A DNA stretch of 10,892 nucleotides, taken from assembly GCA_027031505.1 (NCBI GenBank), contig JALVQH010000256.1, positions 1 through 10,892 on the forward strand, read 5' to 3'. Positions 1 through 5,836 of this stretch are shown piece by piece (the stretch's first letter is position 1; every line of letters begins with the position of its first letter). The notes beneath the pieces are model-generated. The model was given only the letters and a program-made list of their open reading frames with translations, searched no databases and was not told the origin of the DNA. The translations under genes were made by a program, and so were the position numbers. The stretch is from Campylobacteraceae bacterium (GTDB lineage Bacteria > Campylobacterota > Campylobacteria > Campylobacterales > Sulfurovaceae).

Positions 1-1
1 G

Positions 2-295
2 CTGCACAACAAAACCCGAGCCAACCGCCTGCAGGTACGCGTGGAACTGCAGGCCGATTGTTATGCCGGCGTGTGGGCGCACTATGCTCAGAAACGTTTC
101 AACATTCTCGAGCCCGGAGACATCGAAGAGGCACTCAATGCCGCCAGCAACATCGGAGACGATACTCTGCAGCGCCAGGCTACCGGCTACGTCCGGCCGG
201 ACGGCTTCACCCACGGAAGCTCCAGGCAACGGACGGCATGGTTCAAGCAGGGCTTTATCAAGGGAGATCTACGTGCGTGCGATACGTTCCGGTGA
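2..295 (+). CDS. Neutral zinc metallopeptidase (YpfJ-type), C-terminal part
   Basis: The gene is cut by the left edge of the window; 97 C-terminal residues remain in the frame starting at base 2. The segment [16 protein letters not shown] (residues 14-29 of the visible part) matches the conserved ELQADC-AGVWA block of the putative neutral zinc metallopeptidase family (Pfam Zn_peptidase, E. coli YpfJ). Its glutamate is the expected third zinc ligand, downstream of an HExxH that would lie outside the window. The family's typical end, GF-xGDL-xCDTF, is also present ([13 protein letters not shown]). The protein probably acts at the membrane or in the periplasm, but its substrate is unknown in the family and the N-terminal anchor is not visible. 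There is no clear T-tract terminator after it, only a hairpin at 317-345. The family call is firm; physiological role is not. Confidence 0.88.
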   Translation: MHNKTRANRLQVRVELQADCYAGVWAHYAQKRFNILEPGDIEEALNAASNIGDDTLQRQATGYVRPDGFTHGSSRQRTAWFKQGFIKGDLRACDTFR

Positions 296-509
296 TCGTG
301 ACAAAATTGTTATTCTCATCCGAAAAAATGCCTCGATTTCGGATGCCGTATGCCGTGCGCTTCATCCAGAGCAAGAGGGGTGCAAATTGCCTGAAATGCA
401 CTCGACACTCCAGCCTTCACTTTCTCAAACGGTTCAATCGATACAGGCGGGAGAACAACGTCTGGAAAATGATGCCTGGATACAGCAGATAGGTGTGATG
501 TTGGGGTAA
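273..509 (+). CDS. Possible small protein overlapping the metallopeptidase stop
   Basis: A 78-residue reading frame starts with GTG at 273, six bases after a good ribosome-binding sequence AGGGAG (261-266), and overlaps the end of the metallopeptidase by 23 bases in another frame. The C-terminal part reads like ordinary protein ([19 protein letters not shown]), with a balanced composition and no long hydrophobic run. I do not recognise a family. The second in-frame stop and a further open stretch in the same frame (540-653) raise the possibility that this is a decayed larger gene. It could also be chance: another frame over the same bases stays open to 492. Confidence 0.25.
   Translation: MRAIRSGDRDKIVILIRKNASISDAVCRALHPEQEGCKLPEMHSTLQPSLSQTVQSIQAGEQRLENDAWIQQIGVMLG
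317..345. repeat. 9-bp inverted repeat (hairpin) downstream of the metallopeptidase
   Basis: CATCCGAAA (317-325) and TTTCGGATG (337-345) are exact inverted copies separated by 11 bases. The RNA would fold into a 9-bp stem 21 bases after the metallopeptidase stop. No run of T follows on either strand, so a classical intrinsic terminator is not supported. It could stabilise the 3' end of the transcript. It lies inside the doubtful small ORF at 273-509, which argues mildly against that ORF being coding. Confidence 0.35.
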
Positions 510-705
510 GGGGAACTAAATCCAGAGAGAATCAGGTAACGAATTACAAATCATTTTGATTCCGGAACACGTGAGATATCAAAGCAGCCGTTACTCCAAG
601 ATGTCTTTGACAATGTACCAGGACTTGTAGCTAATAAATATGAGTTTCGGTAAGAAGTATGAGTAATAAATGTAGTCAGAGGAGGATGCAGATGATTTTT
701 GCTCG
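510..705. other. AT-rich gene-free stretch with an ORF remnant and weak inverted ends
   Basis: No confident gene lies here. In the same frame as the doubtful ORF at 273-509, an open stretch at 540-653 reads as protein-like sequence (DSGTREISKQPLLQDVFDN followed by about 14 more residues) with no start codon and stops at 537-539 and 651-653. The opposite strand is also open over much of it (551-751). The stretch is bounded by GTAACGA (536-542) and TCGTTAC (703-709), and AAATCAT follows each end about 4-5 bases further in. This gives imperfect inverted ends that could mark a small mobile element of about 174 bp. A 7-bp inverted match is expected by chance at this spacing, so only the second match adds anything. 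Confidence 0.25.
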
Positions 706-1383
706 TTACAGGATTATTCCCTGCGTTGCAAACTGAGCGGGGAAGATCCACATCACATAACCTGCCGCTGCGGCTGTCGTGAGCGCCGACCAGAGGAGAA
801 CGGCATGGGGATGGCGGGAGAACATACCGCCAATAAAGCCGACGATCAGTCCGCCGATGTGGGCACTCATGTCGATGCCGGGGATGGCGAATCCCAGGAT
901 GAGGTTGAGGAGGAGGATGCCGCCGAATTCGCGCAGGAAACGGCCGAACCGATTCCCGAGATGTTGACGATGGGTCAAAGCATAGCCGGCAATGGCGCCG
1001 AAGATTCCGAAAATAGCACCGCTGGCTCCAACCGTCACTCCGTCAGGATGGATCGCCGTCGAAACCGCAGCTCCGACAATCCCCGAAGCCAGATAAAGCG
1101 AAAGGTACTCACGCCACCCCATGAGCGTTTCGAGGATCGTGCCGACGATATAAAGTGAGACCATGTTGAGTGTGATGTGAGCCAATCCCGCATGCAGAAA
1201 TGTCCCGGTGATGATCCGCCACCATTCGCCGTGTACGCCGATCGCCCAGCCGTACGTCGCCCCCAGATCCACCAGCGATTCCGTACTGAAAGGTTCAGAG
1301 GCAAGTGCGCACACCCCGTACAGGAGGAGGTTGATCGCTATCAGAAACGTCGTTGCCCGGTACCGTCGCAGTATGTCGCGCAC
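706..1383 (-). CDS. Rhomboid family intramembrane serine protease
   Basis: This 225-residue protein should cleave transmembrane substrates within the bilayer of the cytoplasmic membrane. The rhomboid signature is complete: EWWRIITGTFLHAGLAHITLN (53-73) supplies the His/Asn oxyanion-side residues H64 and N73. GASGAIFG gives the nucleophile S121, and SAHIGGLIVGFIGG gives catalytic H175. The hydrophobic pattern fits six membrane helices, and an extra C-terminal hydrophobic stretch (about 184-205) may be a seventh. Translation starts at GTG 1383, 13 bases after the preceding gene, with a weak, somewhat distant GAGG. The gene is last in the minus-strand run, and its stop lies in the right inverted end at 703-709. 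Family and activity are well supported; the substrate is unknown. Confidence 0.92.
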   Translation of the reverse strand: MRDILRRYRATTFLIAINLLLYGVCALASEPFSTESLVDLGATYGWAIGVHGEWWRIITGTFLHAGLAHITLNMVSLYIVGTILETLMGWREYLSLYLASGIVGAAVSTAIHPDGVTVGASGAIFGIFGAIAGYALTHRQHLGNRFGRFLREFGGILLLNLILGFAIPGIDMSAHIGGLIVGFIGGMFSRHPHAVLLWSALTTAAAAGYVMWIFPAQFATQGIIL

Positions 1384-1396
1384 TCGCTCAGCCGCC

Positions 1397-1786
1397 TCAG
1401 ACAGGATGGACGATCGCCTCAGGGAAAATCACCCCATCTATCGAAAAGCGCGCCATCCGTTCTATCTCTTTTTCCCCGTCGATCAAAACGAGGATTTTTG
1501 CATCAAACAAATACCGCTCAGCCAACGGCTGAACCTCGATGGCATCTTCCTGTTGACAGACGATATAGTCGGCACCCAGCGCATTGGCAATCAGAGCATT
1601 GCGGACTTCGTTGACCGTCACGGCAAACGGTACGCCGTGATCCCGGCATGCATGCGCTAATTGGATCGCCTCTGTCAGCGGCTCGAGGAGTACAATCTCA
1701 TCCTCGGAAATTTTGGAGAGCTCTTCTTGTGAAAATACCTTTTTGAACGAGGGTGACGGCACCCATGGATGACCAAAAATCAACAT
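1397..1786 (-). CDS. Conserved protein of unknown function, 129 residues
   Basis: The start is well defined: ATG at 1786 with a perfect AGGAGG six bases upstream, partly overlapping the stop region of the PP0621-type gene. The protein is soluble, with no signal or membrane segment. It alternates strands and helices: MLIFGHPWVP at the start, VPFAVTVNEVRNALIANALGAD in the middle and IDGVIFPEAIV at the end. The GADYIVC and IDGVIF segments resemble strand-turn motifs seen in TIM-barrel enzymes, so it could be a half-barrel or Rossmann-like fold. I recall similar proteins beginning with an FGH motif and ending with a DGVIF motif only in Campylobacterota, but cannot confirm this here. Its place between a membrane zinc-ribbon protein and rhomboid, downstream of rsmG, suggests co-transcription rather than a specific role. 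Confidence 0.82.
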   Translation of the reverse strand: MLIFGHPWVPSPSFKKVFSQEELSKISEDEIVLLEPLTEAIQLAHACRDHGVPFAVTVNEVRNALIANALGADYIVCQQEDAIEVQPLAERYLFDAKILVLIDGEKEIERMARFSIDGVIFPEAIVHPV

Positions 1787-1795
1787 AATATCCTC

Positions 1796-2014
1796 CTAAT
1801 CCGGCAGGCACTCTTTGGAGCAGTAATGTTTGCCTTTGACTACAATCGACTCTTTGACTGTGACATACGTTCCGCAGGTGGCGCATTCGACAAGTGTGTC
1901 GCCTGCGGAAGTCTCTTCGGAATTTTTTTCGCTATCGAAAATAGGAACGTTTCCCCCCAATGCACGGTAGATAAGGATCCCAATCACAACAAAGAGAAGA
2001 AGTTTCAAAAACAT
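1796..2014 (-). CDS. PP0621 family small membrane-anchored zinc-ribbon-like protein
   Basis: The 72-residue protein has an N-terminal membrane helix (FLKLLLFVVIGILIYRAL, residues 2-19), a short acidic linker, and a four-cysteine module: CATCG, then about 20 residues, then HYCSKEC. Those cysteines (and possibly the histidine) look like a zinc site. The architecture and length match the PP0621 family, whose function is not established. The start ATG 2014 lies four bases after the rsmG stop with only a weak purine stretch before it, which implies translational coupling to rsmG. Its own stop lies inside the region providing the ribosome-binding site of the next gene. Confidence 0.82.
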   Translation of the reverse strand: MFLKLLLFVVIGILIYRALGGNVPIFDSEKNSEETSAGDTLVECATCGTYVTVKESIVVKGKHYCSKECLPD

Positions 2015-2018
2015 GTCT

Positions 2019-2609
2019 CTACTTTATCCACACGTAATGGCGTTTGTTCCACTGCACTATATCATAGTTTGGCTGTATCTCCAAAGCGGCCAGTTCCTCG
2101 GTGACGTAGCTTCCCTTGTAAAAAAGGTATTGCGTCAAAGATGCTCGCAGATGGGACGTAATATTCAACAGCATCCCGGTATCGGTAACTGCACGTGAAG
2201 TAATGAGTCCAAACGGAGCATGCTTGAGTTGTTCGACCTGCTTGCGCTCTACCGCAACATGTCCCAATCCCATCTCCATAACTGCGTATTTCAAAAACGC
2301 CGCCCGTTTTCCCAGCGGCTCGGCCAGCATCGTCGGCACTTCATCCCACACCGCCGCCAGCACCAGCCCCGGGAACCCCGCTCCCGTTCCCACATCGAGC
2401 AAACTCGTCGGCCGGTCGATGAAGGTCATCGGATAAAGCGAATCGACGATATTCCCGCGAATCGCATCATGGGTTTTTGCCCCGGTGAGGTTGTGGGTCT
2501 GGTTCCACTCGTGGAGGAGTTCTGTGAAAATCTCAAGACGGGACAGTGCAATGTCGGAGAGGGGGATGCCAGCTTGTGAAATCCGTGAGCCCAGAGAAGT
2601 ATCCGGCAT
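2019..2609 (-). CDS. rsmG: 16S rRNA (guanine527-N7)-methyltransferase RsmG
   Basis: RsmG (GidB) uses S-adenosylmethionine to make m7G527 in the 16S rRNA decoding region. The protein has the expected EWNQTHNLTGAK segment (34-45) and SAM-binding motif I, LLDVGTGAGFPG (70-81). It also has an acidic AEP after the second strand (96-98) and TSRAV (137-141). With the start used here (ATG 2609) it is 196 residues, normal for the family. Two other in-frame starts exist: ATG 2624 (201 residues) and TTG 2660 (213 residues). None has a good ribosome-binding site. The TTG start would place the 18-bp palindrome at 2628-2645 inside the coding region, which I find less likely. It is second in a run after ribA. 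Confidence 0.9.
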   Translation of the reverse strand: MPDTSLGSRISQAGIPLSDIALSRLEIFTELLHEWNQTHNLTGAKTHDAIRGNIVDSLYPMTFIDRPTSLLDVGTGAGFPGLVLAAVWDEVPTMLAEPLGKRAAFLKYAVMEMGLGHVAVERKQVEQLKHAPFGLITSRAVTDTGMLLNITSHLRASLTQYLFYKGSYVTEELAALEIQPNYDIVQWNKRHYVWIK

Positions 2610-2627
2610 TTGATTTTTACCCATATC

Positions 2628-2645
2628 GGTGTGCAATTGCACACC
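2628..2645. repeat. 18-bp perfect palindrome, copy 1
   Basis: GGTGTGCAATTGCACACC is its own reverse complement over all 18 bases, and an identical copy lies at 9614-9631. On the minus strand it sits just upstream of the likely rsmG start codons, between the heptamer array and the coding region. In RNA it would form a 7-bp stem with an AATT loop. As DNA it has the symmetry of a dimeric regulator site, but the half-site spacing (TGTG-N6-CACA) differs from the CRP-type TGTGA-N6-TCACA. Function unknown. Confidence 0.85.
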
Positions 2646-2672
2646 CGCGTTTTTTGCCAAAAAACATACTGC

Positions 2673-2707
2673 AATTTCTCATTTCTAATTTATCATTTCT
2701 AATTCTC
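2673..2707. repeat. AT-rich heptamer array between ribA and rsmG
   Basis: Five adjacent degenerate 7-base units can be read on the plus strand: AATTTCT, CATTTCT, AATTTAT, CATTTCT, AATTCTC. On the ribA-sense strand the array begins within the ribA stop codon and reads as AAATTAG/AAATGAT/AAATTAG/AAATGAG, so it is rich in stop codons. It accounts for most of the ribA-rsmG gap. It is similar in period and placement, though not in exact sequence, to the arrays after argF and before hemN. Confidence 0.7.
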
Positions 2708-3272
2708 ACAACAGGTGTCCCATCTGTTCTTTTTTTACCCGTAGATAATCGACATTGTACGGATTGGCTTCGATCAACAGCGGTACCCGCTCGACGATCT
2801 CTACTCCGGCGAGGGATTCGATCTTTTTCGGGTTATTGGTGAGCAGCCGCAGGCGGGTGATCCCGAAATGATCGAGGATGAATTCCACCACGTCATACGT
2901 CCGCTCGTCGGCGGCAAACCCCAGCTGATGATTGGCGGCTACGGTATCGAGTCCCTGATCCTGAAGCGCATAGGCGTTGACTTTGTTGAGCAGTCCGATG
3001 TTGCGTCCTTCCTGCCGATGATAAATAACGACCCCCCCCTCGGCATCGATCATCTCCAGTGCCGCTTCGAGTTGTTCGCCGCAATCACATTTGAGTGAGC
3101 CGAGGGCATCACCGGTGAGACATTCGGAGTGGACACGCACCAGTGGTGTTTCGGGAATCGGATCGGTGAAAATCGCCAGATGCTCCCGCTCCCCCTCTTT
3201 GAATGCCTGAATTTTAAATGTGCCGTGGCGGGTCGGCAGTGTAGCTATGTTGGACAGGGTGATGGTTTTCAT
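2706..3272 (-). CDS. ribA: GTP cyclohydrolase II
   Basis: RibA opens the imidazole ring of GTP, giving 2,5-diamino-6-ribosylamino-4(3H)-pyrimidinone 5'-phosphate, the first step of riboflavin synthesis. The zinc site is clear: [18 protein letters not shown] carries C51, C62 and C64. Further family motifs are RHGTFK (15-20), [13 protein letters not shown] (85-97), [13 protein letters not shown] (117-129) and TNNPKK (145-150). From ATG 3272 it is 188 residues, typical of stand-alone RibA with no fused RibB domain. A GTG five codons further upstream is possible, but a -10 box lies exactly there, so the ATG start is preferred. There is no ribosome-binding sequence before that ATG, which fits a leaderless mRNA. 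It heads the minus-strand run and is divergent from hemB. Confidence 0.95.
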   Translation of the reverse strand: MKTITLSNIATLPTRHGTFKIQAFKEGEREHLAIFTDPIPETPLVRVHSECLTGDALGSLKCDCGEQLEAALEMIDAEGGVVIYHRQEGRNIGLLNKVNAYALQDQGLDTVAANHQLGFAADERTYDVVEFILDHFGITRLRLLTNNPKKIESLAGVEIVERVPLLIEANPYNVDYLRVKKEQMGHLL

Positions 3273-3278
3273 GGGGGA

Positions 3279-3284
3279 ATTATA
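3279..3284 (-). promoter_or_regulatory. -10 box for ribA, probably leaderless
   Basis: A perfect TATAAT on the minus strand ends six bases before the preferred ribA ATG, so the expected transcription start falls on or next to the A of the start codon. No recognisable -35 element lies 16-18 bp upstream, as is usual for Campylobacterota housekeeping promoters. Confidence 0.5.
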
Positions 3285-3323
3285 CACAAACTACATGGAA
3301 ATTAGGCATCAGGATTTTTGGGG

Positions 3324-3329
3324 TAGAAT
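3324..3329 (+). promoter_or_regulatory. -10 box for hemB
   Basis: TAGAAT lies 35 bases before the hemB ATG, in the 92-bp region shared with the divergent ribA promoter. It is preceded by a T-rich stretch (3314-3319) but no clear -35. The two -10 boxes are about 40 bp apart on opposite strands, so the two transcripts could influence each other. Confidence 0.4.
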
Positions 3330-3364
3330 ACATCCAACGCTTATGTCTGCAAAAGGATTTTCCC

Positions 3365-4351
3365 ATGTTTACCCGTTTTCGACGACGACGCATCCATCCG
3401 GTACTGCGTAATCTCGTAGAAGAGAGCCGTCTGAGTACCGACGATTTCATCTATCCCCTCTTTGTCCGCAGCGGCAGCGGGATTCGGGATGAGGTAGCGT
3501 CGATGCCCGGTGTGTACCAGATGAGCATCGATGAAGCGGTCAAAGAGTGCGATACGCTCAAGTCGCTGGGGCTCCATGCCGTCATCCTCTTCGGAATCCC
3601 CGATACCAAAGACTCCGTCGGAAGCGAAGCAATGTGTGAGCACGGGATCATCGCCGAGGCAGTACGGGCGATCAAAAAAGCCCACCCCGAGATGCTCGTC
3701 ATCACCGATCTGTGCTTCTGTGAATACACCGACCACGGCCACTGCGGCGTCCTCGATCCGGTGCTCGAGACGGTGGACAACGACATCACCCTCGACAACC
3801 TTGCCAGACAAGCCGTCGTTCATGCCAGAAGCGGGGTCGATATGATTGCCCCGAGCGGGATGATGGACGGGATGATCCAGGCGATCCGTCACGGTCTTGA
3901 CGCAGCCGGGTACGTCAATACCCCCATCATGAGCTACTCGACCAAATTTGCCTCGGCCTACTACGGACCTTTTCGCGACGTGGCCGAGTCAGCCCCGAGT
4001 TTCGGGGATCGTCGCAGCTATCAGATGAATCCGGCCAACCGCCGGGAAGCGATCGCCGAGAGCGTCACCGACGAAGCTGAGGGAGCCGATATCCTCATGG
4101 TCAAACCGGCTCTGGCCTACATGGACATCATCCGCGATGTCCGGGAGCACACCACCCTTCCATTGGCGGTATACAATGTCTCAGGGGAGTACTCCATGCT
4201 CAAAATGGCCGCCCGCGCCGGCGTGATCGATTATGAACGGGTGATGATGGAGACGCTGCTGGGCTTCAAGCGTGCCGGTGCCGATATCATCATCACCTAC
4301 CATGCCAAAGAGGCTGCTGCTCTGCTTCACAAAGAATACGATCAGCAATGA
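3365..4351 (+). CDS. hemB: Delta-aminolevulinic acid dehydratase (porphobilinogen synthase)
   Basis: HemB condenses two 5-aminolevulinate molecules to porphobilinogen, the first common tetrapyrrole step, in the cytoplasm. The 328-residue length is typical. The zinc-cysteine type metal site is present: [14 protein letters not shown], with C117, C119 and C127. The two Schiff-base lysines are K194 in [15 protein letters not shown] and K247 in [14 protein letters not shown], and the arginine-rich N-terminal arm (residues 4-9) is normal. The start ATG 3365 has AAGGA nine bases upstream. It leads the plus-strand run; gdhA follows after 48 bases with no convincing terminator. Pairing with hemN in the same run links the early and late parts of heme synthesis. 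Confidence 0.97.
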   Translation: MFTRFRRRRIHPVLRNLVEESRLSTDDFIYPLFVRSGSGIRDEVASMPGVYQMSIDEAVKECDTLKSLGLHAVILFGIPDTKDSVGSEAMCEHGIIAEAVRAIKKAHPEMLVITDLCFCEYTDHGHCGVLDPVLETVDNDITLDNLARQAVVHARSGVDMIAPSGMMDGMIQAIRHGLDAAGYVNTPIMSYSTKFASAYYGPFRDVAESAPSFGDRRSYQMNPANRREAIAESVTDEAEGADILMVKPALAYMDIIRDVREHTTLPLAVYNVSGEYSMLKMAARAGVIDYERVMMETLLGFKRAGADIIITYHAKEAAALLHKEYDQQ

Positions 4352-4399
4352 AACCCGGGACGATCATCCGTCCGCATCTCTGCAATAAGGAGTATTATC

Positions 4400-5761
4400 A
4401 TGCCCGCACGCGAATACATTGAGGCCGTCCTTCATGAAATCCAGGTACATTCACCTGGTCAAGTCGAATTTTATCAGGCAGCCGAAGAGGTGCTCCATTC
4501 TCTGCTTCCGCTCCTTGAAGAGGAACCCAAATATATGGATCAAAACATTCTCCGCCGCATCGTTGTTCCGGAGCGGACGATTATTTTTCGGGTGATCTGG
4601 ACAGACGATGCCGGGAAACCCCGAATCAATCTTGGCTACCGGGTGCAATTCAGCTCAACCCTCGGGCCATACAAGGGGGGGCTCCGGTTCCACCCGAGTG
4701 TCAATCTCGGAATCATCAAGTTTCTCGGCTTTGAGCAAATCTTCAAAAATGCACTCACGGGACTCAGCATCGGCGGAGCCAAAGGGGGGAGCAATTTCGA
4801 TCCCAAAGGAAAAAGCGACAACGAAGTCATGCGTTTCTGCCAGGCGTTCATGAATGAGCTCTACCGCCATATCGGACAGACTCACGATGTCCCGGCCGGC
4901 GACATCGGTGTCGGGGCACGGGAGATTGGCTATCTCTTTGGCCAGTACAAGAAGCTCACCGGACGTTTCGAAGGGATACTCACCGGCAAAAACCTCCGAT
5001 GGGGCGGCTCCAATACCCGCAGAGAGGCAACCGGCTACGGTTCGGTCTATTTCGCCGAAAATCTTCTCAATGCGCACGGAGAGGAGATCAAGGGGAAGAT
5101 CTGCACCGTATCAGGTGCCGGAAACGTCGCCATCTACACCATCGAAAAACTCCGCAGCATGGGGGCAGTTCCCGTCTCCTGCAGCGACAGCAAAGGGACG
5201 GTTCATCACCCCGGCGGCATCAATGTCGAAACCCTCAAAGCGATCAAGGAGGTCAACCGCGGCTCCCTCGAAGAGTACGCCAGACTCCATCCCGATGCGA
5301 CCTATATCCCTCTGCACGAGTATCCCGAAGGGGGTCACGCCGTCTGGAATATCCCCTGTGATGTAGCGTTCCCGAGTGCCACCCAGAATGAACTGACCCT
5401 TGTCGATGCCAGGCATCTCGTCAGCAACGGTTGCCAACTGGTCAATGAGGGAGCCAACATGCCCACCACCCCCGAAGCCATCAACTACCTTCAGAAACAC
5501 GGTGTTCTCTTTGGCCCGGCCAAAGCCGCCAATGCCGGAGGGGTAGCCGTCAGCCAGCTCGAGATGGCACAAAATGCCAGCATGGAGCATTGGAGTTTTG
5601 CCGAAGTGGATACCCGACTCTTTGCAATCATGAAAAACATTTTTGATACTGCCCATACGACAGCTGAAGCATACGGAAGCCCGGGCAATCTCATCGTCGG
5701 AGCCAACATAGCCGGCTTCAAAAAAGTCGCCGATGCCATGATCGATCAGGGGGCGGTTTGA
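4400..5761 (+). CDS. gdhA: NADP-type glutamate dehydrogenase, hexameric class
   Basis: GdhA makes glutamate from 2-oxoglutarate and ammonium, normally with NADPH in this class. The 453 residues align with the roughly 450-residue hexameric family. Key segments are GPYKGGLRFHPSVN with K92, GGAKGG with catalytic K128, and VPAGDIGVGAREIGYLFGQY with D168. The coenzyme domain has a glycine-rich turn VSGAGNVA (about 238-245). Numbering of K92, K128 and D168 coincides with E. coli GdhA as I remember it. The start ATG has a strong AAGGAG (4388-4393). The gene sits between hemB and argF, which are adjacent in C. jejuni as I recall, so it may be an insertion or lineage-specific retention. NADPH preference is inferred from the family, not read from a specific residue. 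Confidence 0.96.
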   Translation: MPAREYIEAVLHEIQVHSPGQVEFYQAAEEVLHSLLPLLEEEPKYMDQNILRRIVVPERTIIFRVIWTDDAGKPRINLGYRVQFSSTLGPYKGGLRFHPSVNLGIIKFLGFEQIFKNALTGLSIGGAKGGSNFDPKGKSDNEVMRFCQAFMNELYRHIGQTHDVPAGDIGVGAREIGYLFGQYKKLTGRFEGILTGKNLRWGGSNTRREATGYGSVYFAENLLNAHGEEIKGKICTVSGAGNVAIYTIEKLRSMGAVPVSCSDSKGTVHHPGGINVETLKAIKEVNRGSLEEYARLHPDATYIPLHEYPEGGHAVWNIPCDVAFPSATQNELTLVDARHLVSNGCQLVNEGANMPTTPEAINYLQKHGVLFGPAKAANAGGVAVSQLEMAQNASMEHWSFAEVDTRLFAIMKNIFDTAHTTAEAYGSPGNLIVGANIAGFKKVADAMIDQGAV

Positions 5762-5785
5762 GTTCCGGATATTTTATGGTAAAAT
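5758..5785 (+). promoter_or_regulatory. Promoter for argF with extended -10
   Basis: TTGAGT (5758-5763), a 16-bp spacer ending in TGG, and TAAAAT (5780-5785) form an extended -10 promoter overlapping the last codon of gdhA. Transcription would start near 5792, giving a leader of about 45 bases before the argF ATG. argF can therefore be transcribed independently of gdhA. Confidence 0.55.
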
Positions 5786-5800
5786 ACTCTCTTTGATTTT

Positions 5801-5821
5801 TTGCGCGCATCCTGCGTGCAA
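5801..5821 (+). promoter_or_regulatory. Hairpin in the argF leader
   Basis: TTGCGCGCA (5801-5809) and TGCGTGCAA (5813-5821) form a 9-bp stem with one G-U pair and a TCC loop, ending four bases before the GGGAGG ribosome-binding sequence (5825-5830). The T-run lies before the stem, not after it, so it is not a terminator. It could shield the leader, tune translation, or reflect a palindromic operator. No consensus ArgR box is evident. Confidence 0.4.
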
Positions 5822-5836
5822 TACGGGAGGTTGCTC

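Noticed and set aside
58..492. Alternative plus-strand frame over the metallopeptidase end and gap
   Set aside because: The first half is a shadow of the metallopeptidase, and the rest is rich in Arg and Cys with no ribosome site or family pattern.
686..736. A 16-codon frame starting ATG after GAGGAGG, plus strand
   Set aside because: It is very short, overlaps the end of the rhomboid gene in antisense and has no features of a leader peptide.
2628..2645. Palindrome as a CRP/FNR site
   Set aside because: The half-sites are TGTG and CACA separated by six bases, not the eight of the CRP pattern, and it lacks the TTGAT of FNR.
3341..3892. A 183-codon open frame on the minus strand opposite hemB
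   Set aside because: It is antisense to the metal-site half of hemB and covers the divergent promoter region; there is no independent support.
4355..4378. Hairpin between hemB and gdhA as a terminator
   Set aside because: The stem is only five base pairs (GGACG with CGTCC) and no T-run follows, so read-through into gdhA is more likely.
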